Shown in pieces: positions 12,088 through 25,800 of a DNA stretch of 64,000 bases. Positions within the stretch are counted from its first letter, which is position 1. Every line of letters begins with the position of its first letter. Location: positions 51,659,554 through 51,723,553 of the forward strand of contig OX485803.1 in assembly GCA_950295325.1 (NCBI GenBank), in the 5' to 3' direction. The position numbers and the translations under genes were made by a program. This stretch comes from Polytrichum commune (Eukaryota; Streptophyta; Polytrichopsida; Polytrichales; Polytrichaceae). The notes under the pieces were generated by a model, which was not told the DNA's origin, made no database searches, and saw nothing but the letters and a program-made list of their open reading frames with translations.

Positions 12088-12122
12088 AGAGGGAGGGAGG
12101 GAGGGAGGGAGGGAGGGAGGGG
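12088..12122 (+). repeat. (GGGA)n tract, potential G-quadruplex
   Basis: An uninterrupted run of GGGAGGGAGGGA... with about eight G-triplets on the coding strand, in the probable 5' leader of the large gene. Four G-triplets with 1-nt loops is the classic strong quadruplex pattern. Confidence 0.8.
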
Positions 12123-12210
12123 TTGGAGACTAGGGTTCAGAGTGTGGTGTATTTGTCTTGGAGGAACATGGCAACATGTTGAGGATGTTGGAATTTGGAC
12201 GTGAGTTTGA

Positions 12211-15200
12211 ATGTGTGCGTGGTGGCCGACGGCTATGAACGCGCGAATGCATGAGAGATTGGTGTTCCCGGAGGTATGGAGCCCGTGTAAGCAGCAGCAG
12301 CATACAGCAAGCTTGTCAATGACCAACAACAACAACAACAACAACATCATCAAGAATCAATTAGAGATGAAGTCTAGTAGTTGGAGAGCCTTGGAAGTGG
12401 AAAGTAAATCAGAGGCTACAACAAACGGCACTAATCTTCTTGGACAGAAAAAGTTACGGAGAATCAGGACACGGGAGACTTGTGGTGTTACTGTTATAAG
12501 TGAGGAAGAACACTTGAACGTGGATCAACAAGACTGCCGGAAGCAGGAGTCTGGGAGAATTAACTCAGGGTTTCTGAAAGGTAGGGGGGAATCAGATCAG
12601 GTTGAGAGGAATCTTCTTCAAGAACATGCAAGACTGGAGTGGCAGTCATTTGAGAATCGTGATGTCAAACAGGGTGTTGTTCAAGTGGTGATGACAACTC
12701 TCCTACTTATTGTGACCTCTTTTGATCAAGTGAACATTTGTGCATGTGTTTAGGTCATTGTGGTAGGGGGCAGATAATTTTCTTGAAGAGTTGCACTTTT
12801 GGCTTTCTTACAGGTATTGTATTGCTTTTGTGTCTGCAATGTGTTTCCCAATGGACTTCCGTACGTCTCTAAGTCAAGCTACTATCAAGGCGTCTGACAT
12901 TGTTGCGTTGAATCCTGTACGTAATAGGTGTCTAATATCCTGGTTTTTAGTTCAAGCAAACACCCTTGAAAGTATTAAAAAAAAACAAGATGTCACACTG
13001 TAGTTTAATGTTTATACTCGTAGTTCTCTAGATATGACCGACACAGGTCTTGTATGGCATATGGAGAGTATGCTGTTGTAGTGGCAGAGTAGAGACTGAC
13101 GATGGACGACGATATCCTGTGCAGAAAAAGCAGAAATGCGGTACTAAAAGAACGCCAGACTCAACCTATTCGGATGTTTATAAATGCAAGCTGGGCTGGT
13201 CAAAAGATCATTCCGGAGGTATCGATAGTGGGGGGAAATTGTTGAAGAATATGCCGTTTGTTGATAAGAATGGAGCTGAAGATGTTAAGTTCAGGATAGG
13301 TGCATTGAAAAAACCTAAGGTTTCCCAAACCAAGGATTTTTTTGTGAAAGAGAAGATTCACGGCAATGGTCATTGGCTTAATACACCTCTGTGTAATTTC
13401 CAGATGGACACGATGAATTCTGTCATCAATTCAAAAAGTGAAGACGCTAAAGTTGAACAAAGAGGAGGAGGTAGTCAGATGCTAAACATATTGAGTGAAG
13501 AGGAGAGCAATTATAGAAACCAATCATCAAGCCATCATCCACCAAGGTTGTCATGCCCAGAAATGGAAATGGAATGCTCAGACAGCCCATTGGCATGCAG
13601 TTTTATCTCCTTCAGAACTGGAGAATCAAGAATGGAGCGCAGGCCACACCATACTTCAGCAGGAGTTAATCCAGCCCCGCATAGACAACATGGTGCCAAA
13701 GAACTCCAAGAAACTCGTAAACCCACAGAGAATTCCACTGAGATGTTGGGTAGTAAATTGATGGACAACAACCTACACAACAGGAAAGCTAGCCCATTAA
13801 TGATGCAAAGAAGCGGCGTTGGAAGGATCGGGTTTCCTTCTATCCCGAATTTGGAGACTGAAAAGATCACCAAAGCAATTCCAACGACCTTTGAAGGTCA
13901 AGTATCGGTGGTGAAATTGAAGGAGGGGGAGAGAGATGCATCAGCTAGTTCTGCTGGACTCATGCAACTGAAAAACGGTTCACAGGAGCCTCATAAATAC
14001 TCCAGCTCCAATGAGGCTGACGAAGAACAGGCTGTTCTTGGTACACCATTCTCTTTGCCGCCAGTATCTCAGATTGTTAGTCTTGCTACCACTGTACCAA
14101 CTAAGGAATGCGTCGATCGCAATCGAGATGGTGTGGTTTTGACCTGTTCGACAGGGAATGAGCTGAACTGCTGTTTGAAGAATTCGAATTTCTGCAAGGA
14201 GACCTCTGGCAGTCCTGCTACAGCGGAGACCACTCTTCACAAGGTAATGCAAATTGAAATTAGGTCAATCAAGGAGGAATTTTCAACTCAGTGGAAAAGG
14301 GTGCATAAAGTCTGCAAATATTGGTTTCTGAATCTTCCATGTTTAAACCTCCAGAAATTGGCCCGTCAGGTTTAAACCCTACCTTTTGCAGGTGGTGGCA
14401 ATGATGTGGACTCACATTTTTTGGGAAAATTGACATGTCTCTGTGGGTGTTAAAACAGCCATTTCAAGCTGGAGGTGAAACCAATGATATGAATGCAGCA
14501 ATGGCCAATGATGATTCTCTAAAGAATTCGCATTCGACCCCTTCTCTGCTGAACAATGAAGAAAAGTGCGCTCATCAGTATTCCGGATTCCCAGTACTGG
14601 CACGTAGTCACTGCTCAAAAAATTGTGCAGGAGAAGTAGAAGGAGATGATCAAAAGGTTCGAGAAGGCATTCCTGATTCGTGGAATTGGGAAATTGACGG
14701 GCGAAAGATAGTCAGTGGAGGAAATGTGCAGCTGCTGATACGGGAAGAGAGATCTTGTCTTAGGCGAGCTTCTGCCGTGGAAGTACAAAGGAATGGAAAA
14801 TTTGAGACCCCCACTCCAGCCTTAGATCAAGCAATTGCAATGAACTTGATTGACTTATCTAACGGCAAATCAGAGACCTTCTGGGATGCCCGAGAGCAGC
14901 TGGATGGAAGTCCTCCACAAATAACGCCCCTGGAATTTCCGAAGGACGACAGTGGCAAAGAACACGACTCGCATCAGACCGTTGCTTATAAATTACTGGT
15001 CGAATCTGTGGAAACCCATATGTGGCCTGGTTGGGAGAAATTTTCTTCGTACGTACGTTTACATTGGATGGAATAACCCGGAATGCATCTTAAGATGTCT
15101 AATAAGTATACGAGGAGCTGTAAAGTCCGTAAATTTTATATCAAAATCTGTAAATTCGTTTTCGACTTCATTTAGGTCACGAAATATAAGTTTTAGTGCA

Positions 15201-16824
15201 CTTCATCTATATGTGGATCCTACATCTCCTGAGAGTATATGGAGAAGGCATCTATAGTCGCAGTTTTGTCACAATGAATCACAATTTATAGTTTCTCGGA
15301 TTCAGTGCTGTTTTTCTTACATTATACAAAAACCCAATTCAGGTTGGAGGGACATCAAGTAAAGGCATGGCAGCAACCTAAAGAAGATCTCCAAAGCAAT
15401 AGTCTGGAGTCAGAAAGCAAACTGTCTTCTCAAATTGGGGCGTTCTTCTCGCGGGACACAAGATCTTGTGGAAAGGTACTTGAGAGAAAGCATAAGCAGC
15501 CATAACACAAGTCAGCTATATTTAAATGTTTGATAAACCTTTTGCTCCGTTCTATTTTGTGATGTGAGGTTATTGATCTGGTAAGCAGGGATATCTCCTG
15601 TATATGTTTAAAAGATAATTCGGGCTCTTTCTATCAGTCTCTGAATTTGCCAGTTACATGTATGGATTGGGCCTACTTTGTAAACAGGTACTCAGAACTC
15701 AGCGGTCGTGAGCGTTCTGGCAGTGCAGAACTATCCTGGAACCTCTTTTAAGTTCTCCGTTGGAATGTAATTCATTTTTCTCAATGTTACTTTGTGCAGT
15801 GCAGGTCGTAGCTGAGGGGCCAGGTATACCAACTTGTTCTATAGGAGTAGCAACACAGCCAGTTGGAAACCACTGTAGCAGTGATGAGCTTCATATCACA
15901 CAGAATGGCACATTGGACTCGAATAGACTACATTGTAAACATTTATCATGCCCGCAGAGTTGCCCTCTTGATAACGCAGCTTGGGATACAAGAGGACCTC
16001 ACGTGCAGAACGATGTATGCGCTTTCAAGGTGACAAAGTCCTCAGGTATTGCAGTGAAGGTGCCTTATTCTGACGAGTCCAGTGCACCATTGGAGGTCAC
16101 GAAAATTTCAGAAGGAGCGTTAGTCAATTTAGAGGACAAAGCACACAATGCTCAAGACCATAAACCCGACTTCAGATTCAGGGAAATGGAAACTGTTGGA
16201 GCGCATGCCGCCATGGATTCAAAAGCTTATGGAGCCAATTTGGACCACAATTTGGAAATGGCTTTTCAAGGTTTGGGATTAAGCGATTGCTTGATGGTTC
16301 CGGAAACAAATATAGGTGACCTCAATTTCGGCTCTTGTGAAACGATGTTATCTGAGCAGGATTTGTTGCACCCGATGGCAATAGAGGTGCACCTACTTCA
16401 CCATTTCTCTTACCGCATATTTTCTGTCAGTAAAACACCGGGGCTCAGGACTCGGCCAACCCTGGAAGTGGTGGGAATTAGAGTGCACTCACTAAGAACT
16501 GCTGCGTGCATAATTCAGCACTTGATAATCAAATGAATATCTGCAACTGAAGGTTTTGAATCTCTTCTGAGAGTCACCCGTTGTTGATTGAAGAAATCAA
16601 TGTGCTCTTATTCATAGGTTTGAAAGAAAATTTAAAACTGTATTTCATGGCAGGAAAGCAAAGCCTCAGTATACTCGTGCAGTAGTCGCCTTCAGACCGG
16701 AGAACACATTTCAGATCAACATTTTCAGAATAAAAACACACTCCAGAATCACATTTTGGAATACGAATATGCTAAGGACAAACCTACTTCAAAGACTGCA
16801 GAATTGACTTTGTATGAACAAGAG
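12211..16824 (+). other. Exons 1-6 of the IQ protein (N-terminal disordered part)
   Basis: Exons 12211-12684, 13047-14243, 14459-15048, 15343-15475, 15805-16386 and 16654-16824. Joins are phase 0, 0, 2, 0 and 0. The exon 3 donor was taken as TTC|GTACGTACG at 15048 because only phase 2 opens exon 4. Exon 6 has no internal Met but is fully open with good sites. Exon 1 begins with a run of Asn from an (AAC)n repeat near 12.32 kb, then basic RRIRTRE-type sequence. The translation is rich in Ser, Asn, Glu and Lys, with no domain I recognise. Confidence 0.65.
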
Positions 16825-19800
16825 GTCTCACTCTTATCAGCATCATATACCTGTACATATAAACTTTCAGGAAGAGAACAATTCACTGGTTAAAGGATCA
16901 ATATAATGGAGGTATTGTATTGAAGGGACTTCACATTTCAATAGAGTGGATGCATGGCTTTCTTTTCATTGTAAAATATGCTTTTATGTCGATTTTCAGA
17001 CCCAAGGCTCCATGCCACACAGCGATGATTATTTCGGTGGCAGTGTCTTCACATTTAGTATGCACACGTGCACTACCAGATATAAACATTTGTTACGTGT
17101 TAGAAGCTCACTGAATTTATCTCCTGGTCTGTAGGTGGGGCAATGGCAGGAAGGTCGGATTGGGACCGATGTAGGAGCCAACGACAGCTGTTGTAAAGGG
17201 CTTCATGCTGATCGGCGAAGAAGGATACCAATAGCTTTACGGGTCAAGAATGGGCTAAAGAACGGATGGTTGATGCAAAATTGGACAAGAGGGGCCGCTA
17301 AACCTAAAAGTAGGCCAGAGCAACAAGAGATTTCTACAATGGAAGAACAGATTCTTGAGATGGGTGGACAACAGAACGACTTGCCAAAACCTGGTTCTCA
17401 AAGACCCAATCCTGACACAATGAACAGAAATTGTTGCAATAATGGAGATGAAAAGCCAACACCATATAGTGTCTTTCTCTTTAACCAAGGGATAGACGAC
17501 AAAATCATGACAAATTTTCATTTTAGAGGAAATATTGAACCTGCTGAAAAGGTCACGGACATGCCCAGACCAAAGGACTGGGCTGAGAACCATGAAGGAA
17601 GCATTCTTATTGTTCAGGATAAACCATCAGAGGCTCATTTGCAACGACCTGAATTGAATAAATCAGAGGAGACCTCCCAAAGCATTTACACACTATGGGG
17701 TAGTCAAAGTAGTAATGGCCTGCCTTTCGGAGAGGCTAACCAGTCCAAAGTGGACACACAGACTGAAAAAAATCGACAAACGGTGTCCTTTTGTCAAGGA
17801 GGTCAAAGTTCAACAAATCCTGCAGATGGATTAGCAGTGTACAATCTGAGAAAGATGTTGGAGTCCGGAGCGCTGACAAGTCGACAGCGTAGTGGGAACA
17901 GGGCAGAGCGCCAGGAGCGATCAGCAACCGATCACTGTAATTCCGAGTCTATTCATGATTATAGTGGAATTAACGTAAAGCATCAAAATGATGGTGCATT
18001 GGAGTCTCTTCCCTTTCAGAGTCCGGAAACGAGCCACTCGAAGTTCTCATGTGGAGCTACTCAAGGGTATGAAACAAAACCACAGGTCTAATTCATATAA
18101 TTTGTATAGTTTTCTTTGGTCGTCCGTTTGAGCCTTGCAGGAATGTTCGAAAAATGCTTTTGAATCTTCTATTGAAATTTTTAACCTTCTGTTGTTCGAC
18201 TACCATCTATACTGATGCTTTGTGAGAAACATCTTGATGATCCCTATGATGGACTGAATGTCCAGATATTTAATATATACGTACCTGTGATATGTATGCA
18301 GGAACGAATCTTGTCTTGACTCTTCAAGCACATCACCTGGGAAACTTTGTGACAACCAAGAGAATCATCACTTCTTTCATTCGAACTGCGAAATAAAACA
18401 GTCATCAACTCCGGAACCTCTGTCGTTCCATTTTGTTCATCCTGCACAACTCCCCGTCTCTCAGAGTTCTCCATTTCCTCTAACTGAGCACGTTGCTACA
18501 AAATTCGATTTTCCTTCGAGACAGTTCCGAATTGGAAACAAGGGTTCACATGGTCCACTAGCGAAGCTGAAGGCTCGAAGACACTACGCTGCTGCAAGTG
18601 TATCGACTTTCTCTAAGAATAAACCAGTGACCAGCGGATCCAGAAGCCAGCAAGAAGGTCGACAGAATGCTGCTTGTGATCTTGCCACCTCTGTCGTGGA
18701 ACCTCTGTTGATTGAAACTCTACATAGGGAGTGCACACAAGAGGTCCCAGGAACAATTACCGATAAATCTCAGCAATACGAGCCCATTAGTAATCTTGTT
18801 TCCGTGAGTGCGGATGGATGGGAACCTTCCAGCCCTGGAGTCCAAGCACACGCGTGTGTACAAGGCGGGGAAAGAGAAGATTTGACTCTCTCTTCTCAGA
18901 ATTATTCTGTAAAAAAATCTTGTAGACATCACAGTGAGGCTGGCTTCGACAACACAATGCCTCAAAGGGAAGTGTCACCAGGAATTTCAATGCCTCAAAA
19001 GCCTCTTATCAACATACCAGAACGAAACCGAGGAGATACTTTTTGGGATGGTTGCAAGAATGGTCAACGGGGATGGCCTGAGTGCCCAGCTGAAGAATTC
19101 CCAAAAGAAGAAGAGGTTTTTCTGGAGAAATTTTCTCGCACAAATATTGATCTGCATCTAAATCCACCTGTTCATACCGTCTTCGACAATCCTCAACATT
19201 CAAGTAATTTATCTTCTTGATACTCACCTCAGTCTGCACAACCAGACCGAAATAGTCGTCAACATATTGTAAATTTGTTTCAGCCGGTATACATGTGTTC
19301 ATCTTATTTTATACATATCAAATTTTCATCCGTTAAATTCTTACAGTATCCATCAGTGTTCGCACAAAATGGAACAGGGAACATAAGATTCAGTCAGAGT
19401 TTTTTTGCTAAACATGCAGGGGCAAACTCTTTGGAGCGGTTTCATACTTCAGTGCCTTCTTGTTGCTCATGGAACAAGGAGGATGTGTCTATGGCAGCTC
19501 AACCATTGTCTTGGGGATATCCTGAGAATTTTGTGACTACCAGTTCAAACACGATGCAGAACACTAGACAATATTTATCTGGTTATGGCCCACAAGCATC
19601 CATCTCAGATATTGAATCTCATGCCTTCTCCTGCATTAAGCTTCCACATGTATCTTCTTCCCCAACCTGCTGTGCAGATCATTTGCCTACAAGGAGTGCT
19701 GAATTAGGAGCTCATCACTTTTGGCAGCATTCATGTGTGGGAACGGGAGTCACATCCTCTGCAAGTCACTTCTCAACTGAAAACGCTTCAGGATCTCATC

Positions 19801-22800
19801 ATCCTTCGCGACATAACACAGGTGGTGTAGGGCTGGTGGAATTACCCAGCGGCCATATGCAAAGCAACGTTCCCGAGTACCAGCAGGAGCTTCAAGGTGC
19901 ATGATTCACCTTCCTATCACTCTCATTTTCAGTTACATCACCAAATTGCAAACTCCCCGAGGCCTTCAAGTGGTGAATCTTATTTGCCGTTGTCTTCTAT
20001 GAGAACCAGTTTCCTAAACTTTAATGCTGTGTCTGCTGATACAGAAAATTGAAATGTGCATATTGCCTAGGTTGCCCAGGACGTTAGGTGTTTGCACAAG
20101 TCATGTGAATCTACAGCTGAAATTTTAAGACAACTTGAGCCACCTGGGCAAGGTATCACTGGTGGCTCTTAATGTCACTTATTAATTTCTTTTTTCTTAT
20201 AACAGGAAAACCTTCGCAGACAATGCCACGGCCTGTTTACGACCCCTTGGCATCCCATAACGGCACTGCCTGTCAGCCCAGCACCTACCCCAGAGTACAT
20301 GGGCAAACTGCAGCTAATTTCCAGCATTGTGGTTGGGAACATAATGGGTGTGCAGTTCCAGTATGCACTGCTCATCCACCCAAGACAGAGAATGTTATAT
20401 TATCTCAAATGCATCCCACAACCCCAGTACGAGCTTTCAAGCCTCAAGATCCAAAGCCAAGCTGTGTCTGGCAAGATCAGCTCTCAACTTCGTGGCAGGG
20501 AACACATTCAGCTTGCTCTCCCTCACATCCATGGCCTTACGCTTATCCACCACCTCCACCTCCATGTCCCTCATGTTCAGCAAAGAGCATGTCTCCAATG
20601 GATCAGGAGCCAGCCCCATCAATTGCCAGTGCATCCAGTGGCTCAATGCAGCAGCAAAAACTGCTCTGGTTGTCTGATGCGGAATTAGAACTTATCCGCC
20701 AACTTCGACAACATGGTGTGAAGGTAGTGAGATCTGTTGAATTCTTTTTTAGTTAATTCAAGGCACTGTGTTTCACCTTCCTGGCTAGTCATGGTCCTCT
20801 TATGAACATATATTGAATTTCACACATTCAACCTTGCGAGAACGTGCTCTGGTGATCTGAGTGAAAGATGCAGTTATCCGCTATTCTTATGGAACTCATC
20901 TGCTTTTAATGCTCGACAGTATGTTTCTCCATGCAGGGTACAGTCCGAGATTCTAATGCATTACAACCAGAACAACCCTTCATCAGGGCACCAATGGGTG
21001 GAAGGTCAAAATCAACCACTTCAAGTCTCTCCTCTTATATCTCGTCAACTGATAACTCACCGAGATTGGAGCAAGAAGGCAGGATACAAAATTTGGTGAG
21101 GTCTCTTTCCCTTCTGCACTGAGCCCTCCCTCTTGATTTATTCCTAATGTATGGCATTCCCCGATACTCATCTTATGCACACAAATTCGAACTCCATGGT
21201 TTTTACAGCAGCAGATCACGATAAAGGAAAAGTTGATTAAGAATGAAATATGAGCTGTCCAAGTCTACACATAAATCTGTAATACATTATGGTCAAGAAC
21301 TACTGATGGCAATACTTTAATTTCTGGATGCAACATATGTGAGTTGTATTGTTAAGCACTTGGAGAAACCTGTCACAATTGCTCTTGACATTTCTACCAC
21401 GCAGAGGGGATTAGGCACTAGGTGGCAAAAATCGGCGGTGCCAGAGACTACGAAGTGGTCTTTCGAAGCCATCCCCTCACTGGCGCTGGTAGAACTGCTA
21501 TCCACATGTAATTTATTTTACAGAATATGATTTTATCGGAACATTTATGAATACAAAATTCCTTAGAATCATAATAACTTTATGGATTTGGAAAATGTCT
21601 TATTCTTAAGGTAATTCAGTGAAAAATCAAGAAATTGATATCAGGCGACACCACAAGTCCCTGGTTCCACGAACTCTCAACCATGTAGTTTACCATCAAA
21701 AGGAACTTCACACTGTGTGTAACCCAATCCATTGTGCGATTTTCGCCTGAATACTGATCACCACAGTGTTCGACAGTTACAGCTTTGACTAACAAGTATG
21801 AGATTATAATCACATTGAAAGTGATAAAGGTCCCTTAGTTTGTACCATTTGATTGCTCAAAAACCTTCACTTTGCACTTTCTAATTCGTTCGTTCCACGG
21901 TCAGACCAATGTGCCAGACGGCAGACACAACGCTGCTGCATGCATTCAGCGGAGATGGCGTCAGTACGCCTGTGAACAAGGAGGCCATCACATACCAACG
22001 CAGAAGAAATCTCTTTTCCTCTCTAAAAGCTCCACACCTGACATCTCGCTACGACAAAGACAACTGCACTACAGCCAATTGCGACAAACAGCAATTAAAC
22101 TCCAGGTTAAAAAATTGTCTGACTTTGCTAATTCTAAACCTGACAGTGGGTTCAACCAAAGCACACACTTATATTTCGTCGCAACTACAAATCCTACTTC
22201 GTCGCAATCCTTTAGCTCTTTGGGCCATATATTTATCATAAGTTCATGTTACCTGCGATATTGAGCACGGCTACTTTAAACTCGCATTTGGAAGTGCTAA
22301 CCGATTACCAACATGTTTTTCATCCAATAGGCAATGCGTAGAGGCAATTTGGTTAGGCGATGGTTTAGCACATTGAAAAAGGCTGCAATTGTAATACAAC
22401 GTTGTTGGCGAGATTGTTTGAGGAAGAAAGCGGAAAGAAGGAAAAATCCCAAGAATCAGCTTCCAAGGAATCTGAAGGTCTGTTTGCATTGAGAAACCAA
22501 TCGTTGCCCTCCTTCAAACTTCTTACCAACCTATACACAACTGAAAAACATCATGATTCGGAATTTCTTCCCGACCTGTTCTCTCTATAACATCATTTCG
22601 ACTTCGAGAAGCTCAAAAAGTGGACGTTGAGAGCATTTCCAGGCGGCTTGATTTTGAAACCTGAATGATGACATTGATGTGCAGGATTACTATTTTATCG
22701 TGAAGAGGAGATACACCACAAGAGGCCTCACTCCACCTTCCTATGGTAATTCATGTCCAGTTAATACATAGAGAACCCCCCTAAGAGGCATTGTTTCGAA

Positions 22801-25800
22801 AACTTAGAGAGGTAAATTGTCTCCCTCTTGACCCCCTACTGCCTTAGGGGTTCAAGAGTTTCCAATTGATACAGTAATATCAACGCAACAAGTTCTGAAC
22901 TAGCAGTTCCGTGACTTGCACTAGTTCAAGACGGCAAAACTTAATGTTTAAGAGAATTGGCGGCATGTCCTAGGCAGGGAAGGAGATGTATAAAGAGGGC
23001 TCACATCTACTGGCGCTCTAGTAAAAGCAGTATCAATTTGCAGTAGAAACGAAAGGAAAAATTTCAAAGATGAAAAGACAACCAGCACAACTGCTTTTAT
23101 GCAGAAAGGGGCTTTACCGGATACCGGCAGTGAGGGATCTTAATGTTAGACAGCAGTATGGTATTAGGCCCTGATGATACTTTGCCTTCTGCTGTTTGTT
23201 GTTAAACTTGACTGCGATGGCAGAGAAGTTTGCGAGATCGTTGGAGAAAATCCAAGCTGCTACAAGAGGAGCTCGTGTCCGATGTCGCCTCAAATCACGG
23301 CGCCTTCAGACCATAATTATGGAAATTAAGGTTTGCAAACGACTTCACACACTTTCACAAATCTATAATATCTGAAACGCCGATCACAAACAAGATGGTC
23401 GTCTTCAGAAGAATTGTAACTTTAGACTTCGCTTGCTGCAAATCGTGTTCACCTTGACAATGTTCTATTGTGACTGGTTTACAATAGGCGGTACAATGTA
23501 TTGGAGAAGCTCGTCTCACACACCAGCATCTTGACCAATGATACTTGATGTTGAGGATATCGATTGAATTGTTCTTGGCAGGAAATTCGAGCACTCCTAG
23601 AGCAGATGTCACATGAAACTGTTCGAGAGTCTTCACCGTACTTGGTTCCTCAACTATGCAGACAGCTACAACAGAAAATCAATCAGTTGCACACCGCTTT
23701 GACTGGTTAGACGTCCTTCATGAGTTCTAAACCTTTCTCAGTCCTACAGTTTGCACCATTTTAAAATAATGGAATGTTGATGTGTTCAGGATGTAAATCG
23801 AGCGTCACTTTTTGTTTCAGCTTTCAAAATGATCTCTGCTTTATACGTGGATGCTCAAAATGGGCTTCACATTTTCCATCATGTGACTTCATTGGCTTAA
23901 TTTCTGTGTGTTTTTATAGATTCAGTGTGACTTCATTGGCAAAAGCTTCACCTGCTCAATGTAATTTTCTTATTTGGTGGATCGAGTCAGTAATCATGGA
24001 CTATCATTTCTCAATGATATGTACCAGTGTCTGAAATTACCAACTCAGGGTTTCCTGGTGGGCTTTTGTGTAGGTCCAGAAACCGAGGCTCGCTTTGTGC
24101 TAAGAAGAGGCCCTGCCTCGCCATTGGTGATGTGTACCTCCAGGTAAGCCCTGAATGTTCCAATCGGTTGATGAATGAAATCACTCTCTTGCCCCACAAA
24201 GTATTATTCATAGAAAGCGGCCCTCTGAAGGAGACTGAAGGAGTTCTTAGGATGTCTTTGTTGGTGGATTTATATCCTCACAGGAAGTCTTTAGGGGCTT
24301 CATCTGAAGCTACAGGCTTAGTTGACAGATGTATGACTAATACAGATGAAAATCTGCAAAATGTGTGCAGCCATGATCATACACGGCTCAATACTAATTG
24401 CTATATGTAAATGTCACAATTTTCACGGTCATAAAATGTTCCATTGTAGGAAACCAATCCATGATTCCTTGTGAATGCAGGTCACCTGTGCCTTCGCGGA
24501 AACTTAACCATTTTTCAGCAGAGAACATGCCCATCAAGAATCCTTCAATCACATCAGTTCCAAGGACAGCAACATCTCTTAAGAGGCTCTCAGAATGTAG
24601 TCTCTGCAGCAGCACTGGCGATCATCGCAACCCTGTAGGCGACATTGGCAAGTTCCACTGGTACTTTTCTCCTTCTCATCACCGAGCTGATCCTGTGCAC
24701 GAAACTCCAAATTCTCAGGGTGGCCAAGTTTTAAGTTCTAAGCTGTTAGATGCAGACAACAGTGGAGGCCATGCATCAGGCTCCACCAAGTAAGCTCCCA
24801 TAGATGCCAAGGATTTACAACAACTTAGGGATGTGTGGAATATGTATCTGCTTATGCGAAATTCAACTCTGCTGCCTTCTGAGGCTCTCTGCATCTCTCT
24901 ATGTTCATATCAAAGTCTGCTCTCCAGAAAGCAGTTAACCGGACGTAACAAAGAACATCTGAATAACTCAATGTTTTTCACAGTTGAAGTCATTCAACAA
25001 AAAATCAAACGATTTAGCCAACACATACTTCAATATACTCCAAAGGATCAATATTCAAGTGATGTTGGCCAGCCACTTTCTCTCTCTGGAGACATTTATA
25101 GTGTAACTGTTGATGTGGTTGGTAGGTTGTTTATATCTTATCATCATCTTCCAGATACAAATTGAAGATTTACTTTTCTTAAAATGCAGCTACCAGGCTA
25201 TACAGACAGCGTCCAAGCAAGAAACCGAGAGCCGTGAACATAATGGAGAAACTCTTTTAAAGACCGATTCAAAGTCCGCAGCTACTGAAGGATTGCAGGA
25301 ATTGGGAGGGAAGACATTACCGCTAACAAGCAGACAGATCGACGAACAGCAATTGGATAGGGCAAGCGAAATACAACACTCAAATTTTGCAGAATATCCT
25401 GATATTCCTAAACGCCCATTTCTGCGCCGCAAATCTGTTGTCATGCCTGCACAAAAACTCGATTGGTCCAAGGTCAGTGTCACTTGTACTTGGCAGCTCT
25501 AACCTAAGTTAATCGCGTATTTAATGGTAGAATAAACTCAGTGTGCATAAACATAGGTTTCGTTTTTGAGACATGTCAAGGACTCAAATTGACCAGTTCC
25601 CATCGAGACAGGAAGGAGAGTGCTCTCATGCATCTAGTATTTCTTTCAGATTGAATCATTAGACATGCTCCAGGATACAATGATTTTGTATGTATAGGAG
25701 GAAAGTATGGAGAATTTATGGACTGATTCTGAGTCAGGAGTACACTGTCAACATGTGTGGCGTTAACTTGGGTGTTAATACTCCTGCCAATCAGTTTCAT

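Noticed and set aside
17255-20646. Antisense and alternate-frame open stretches across the large gene (for example 17593-17255 and 20299-20688)
   Set aside because: They overlap exons that join in phase on the plus strand and show no domain of their own; they are composition shadows.
21209-21250. Candidate small exon (CAGCAGATCACGATAAAGG, after a good acceptor) in the IQ gene
   Set aside because: Its frame reaches TGA with no in-phase donor; skipping it keeps 21095 to 21405 in frame. It may be an alternative terminal exon.
24144-24283. Reading straight through from exon 19 to exon 20 in a continuous frame
   Set aside because: The continuous frame reads exon 19 out of phase with exon 18; the CTCCAG|GTAAGC donor and CCTCACAG acceptor restore phase.
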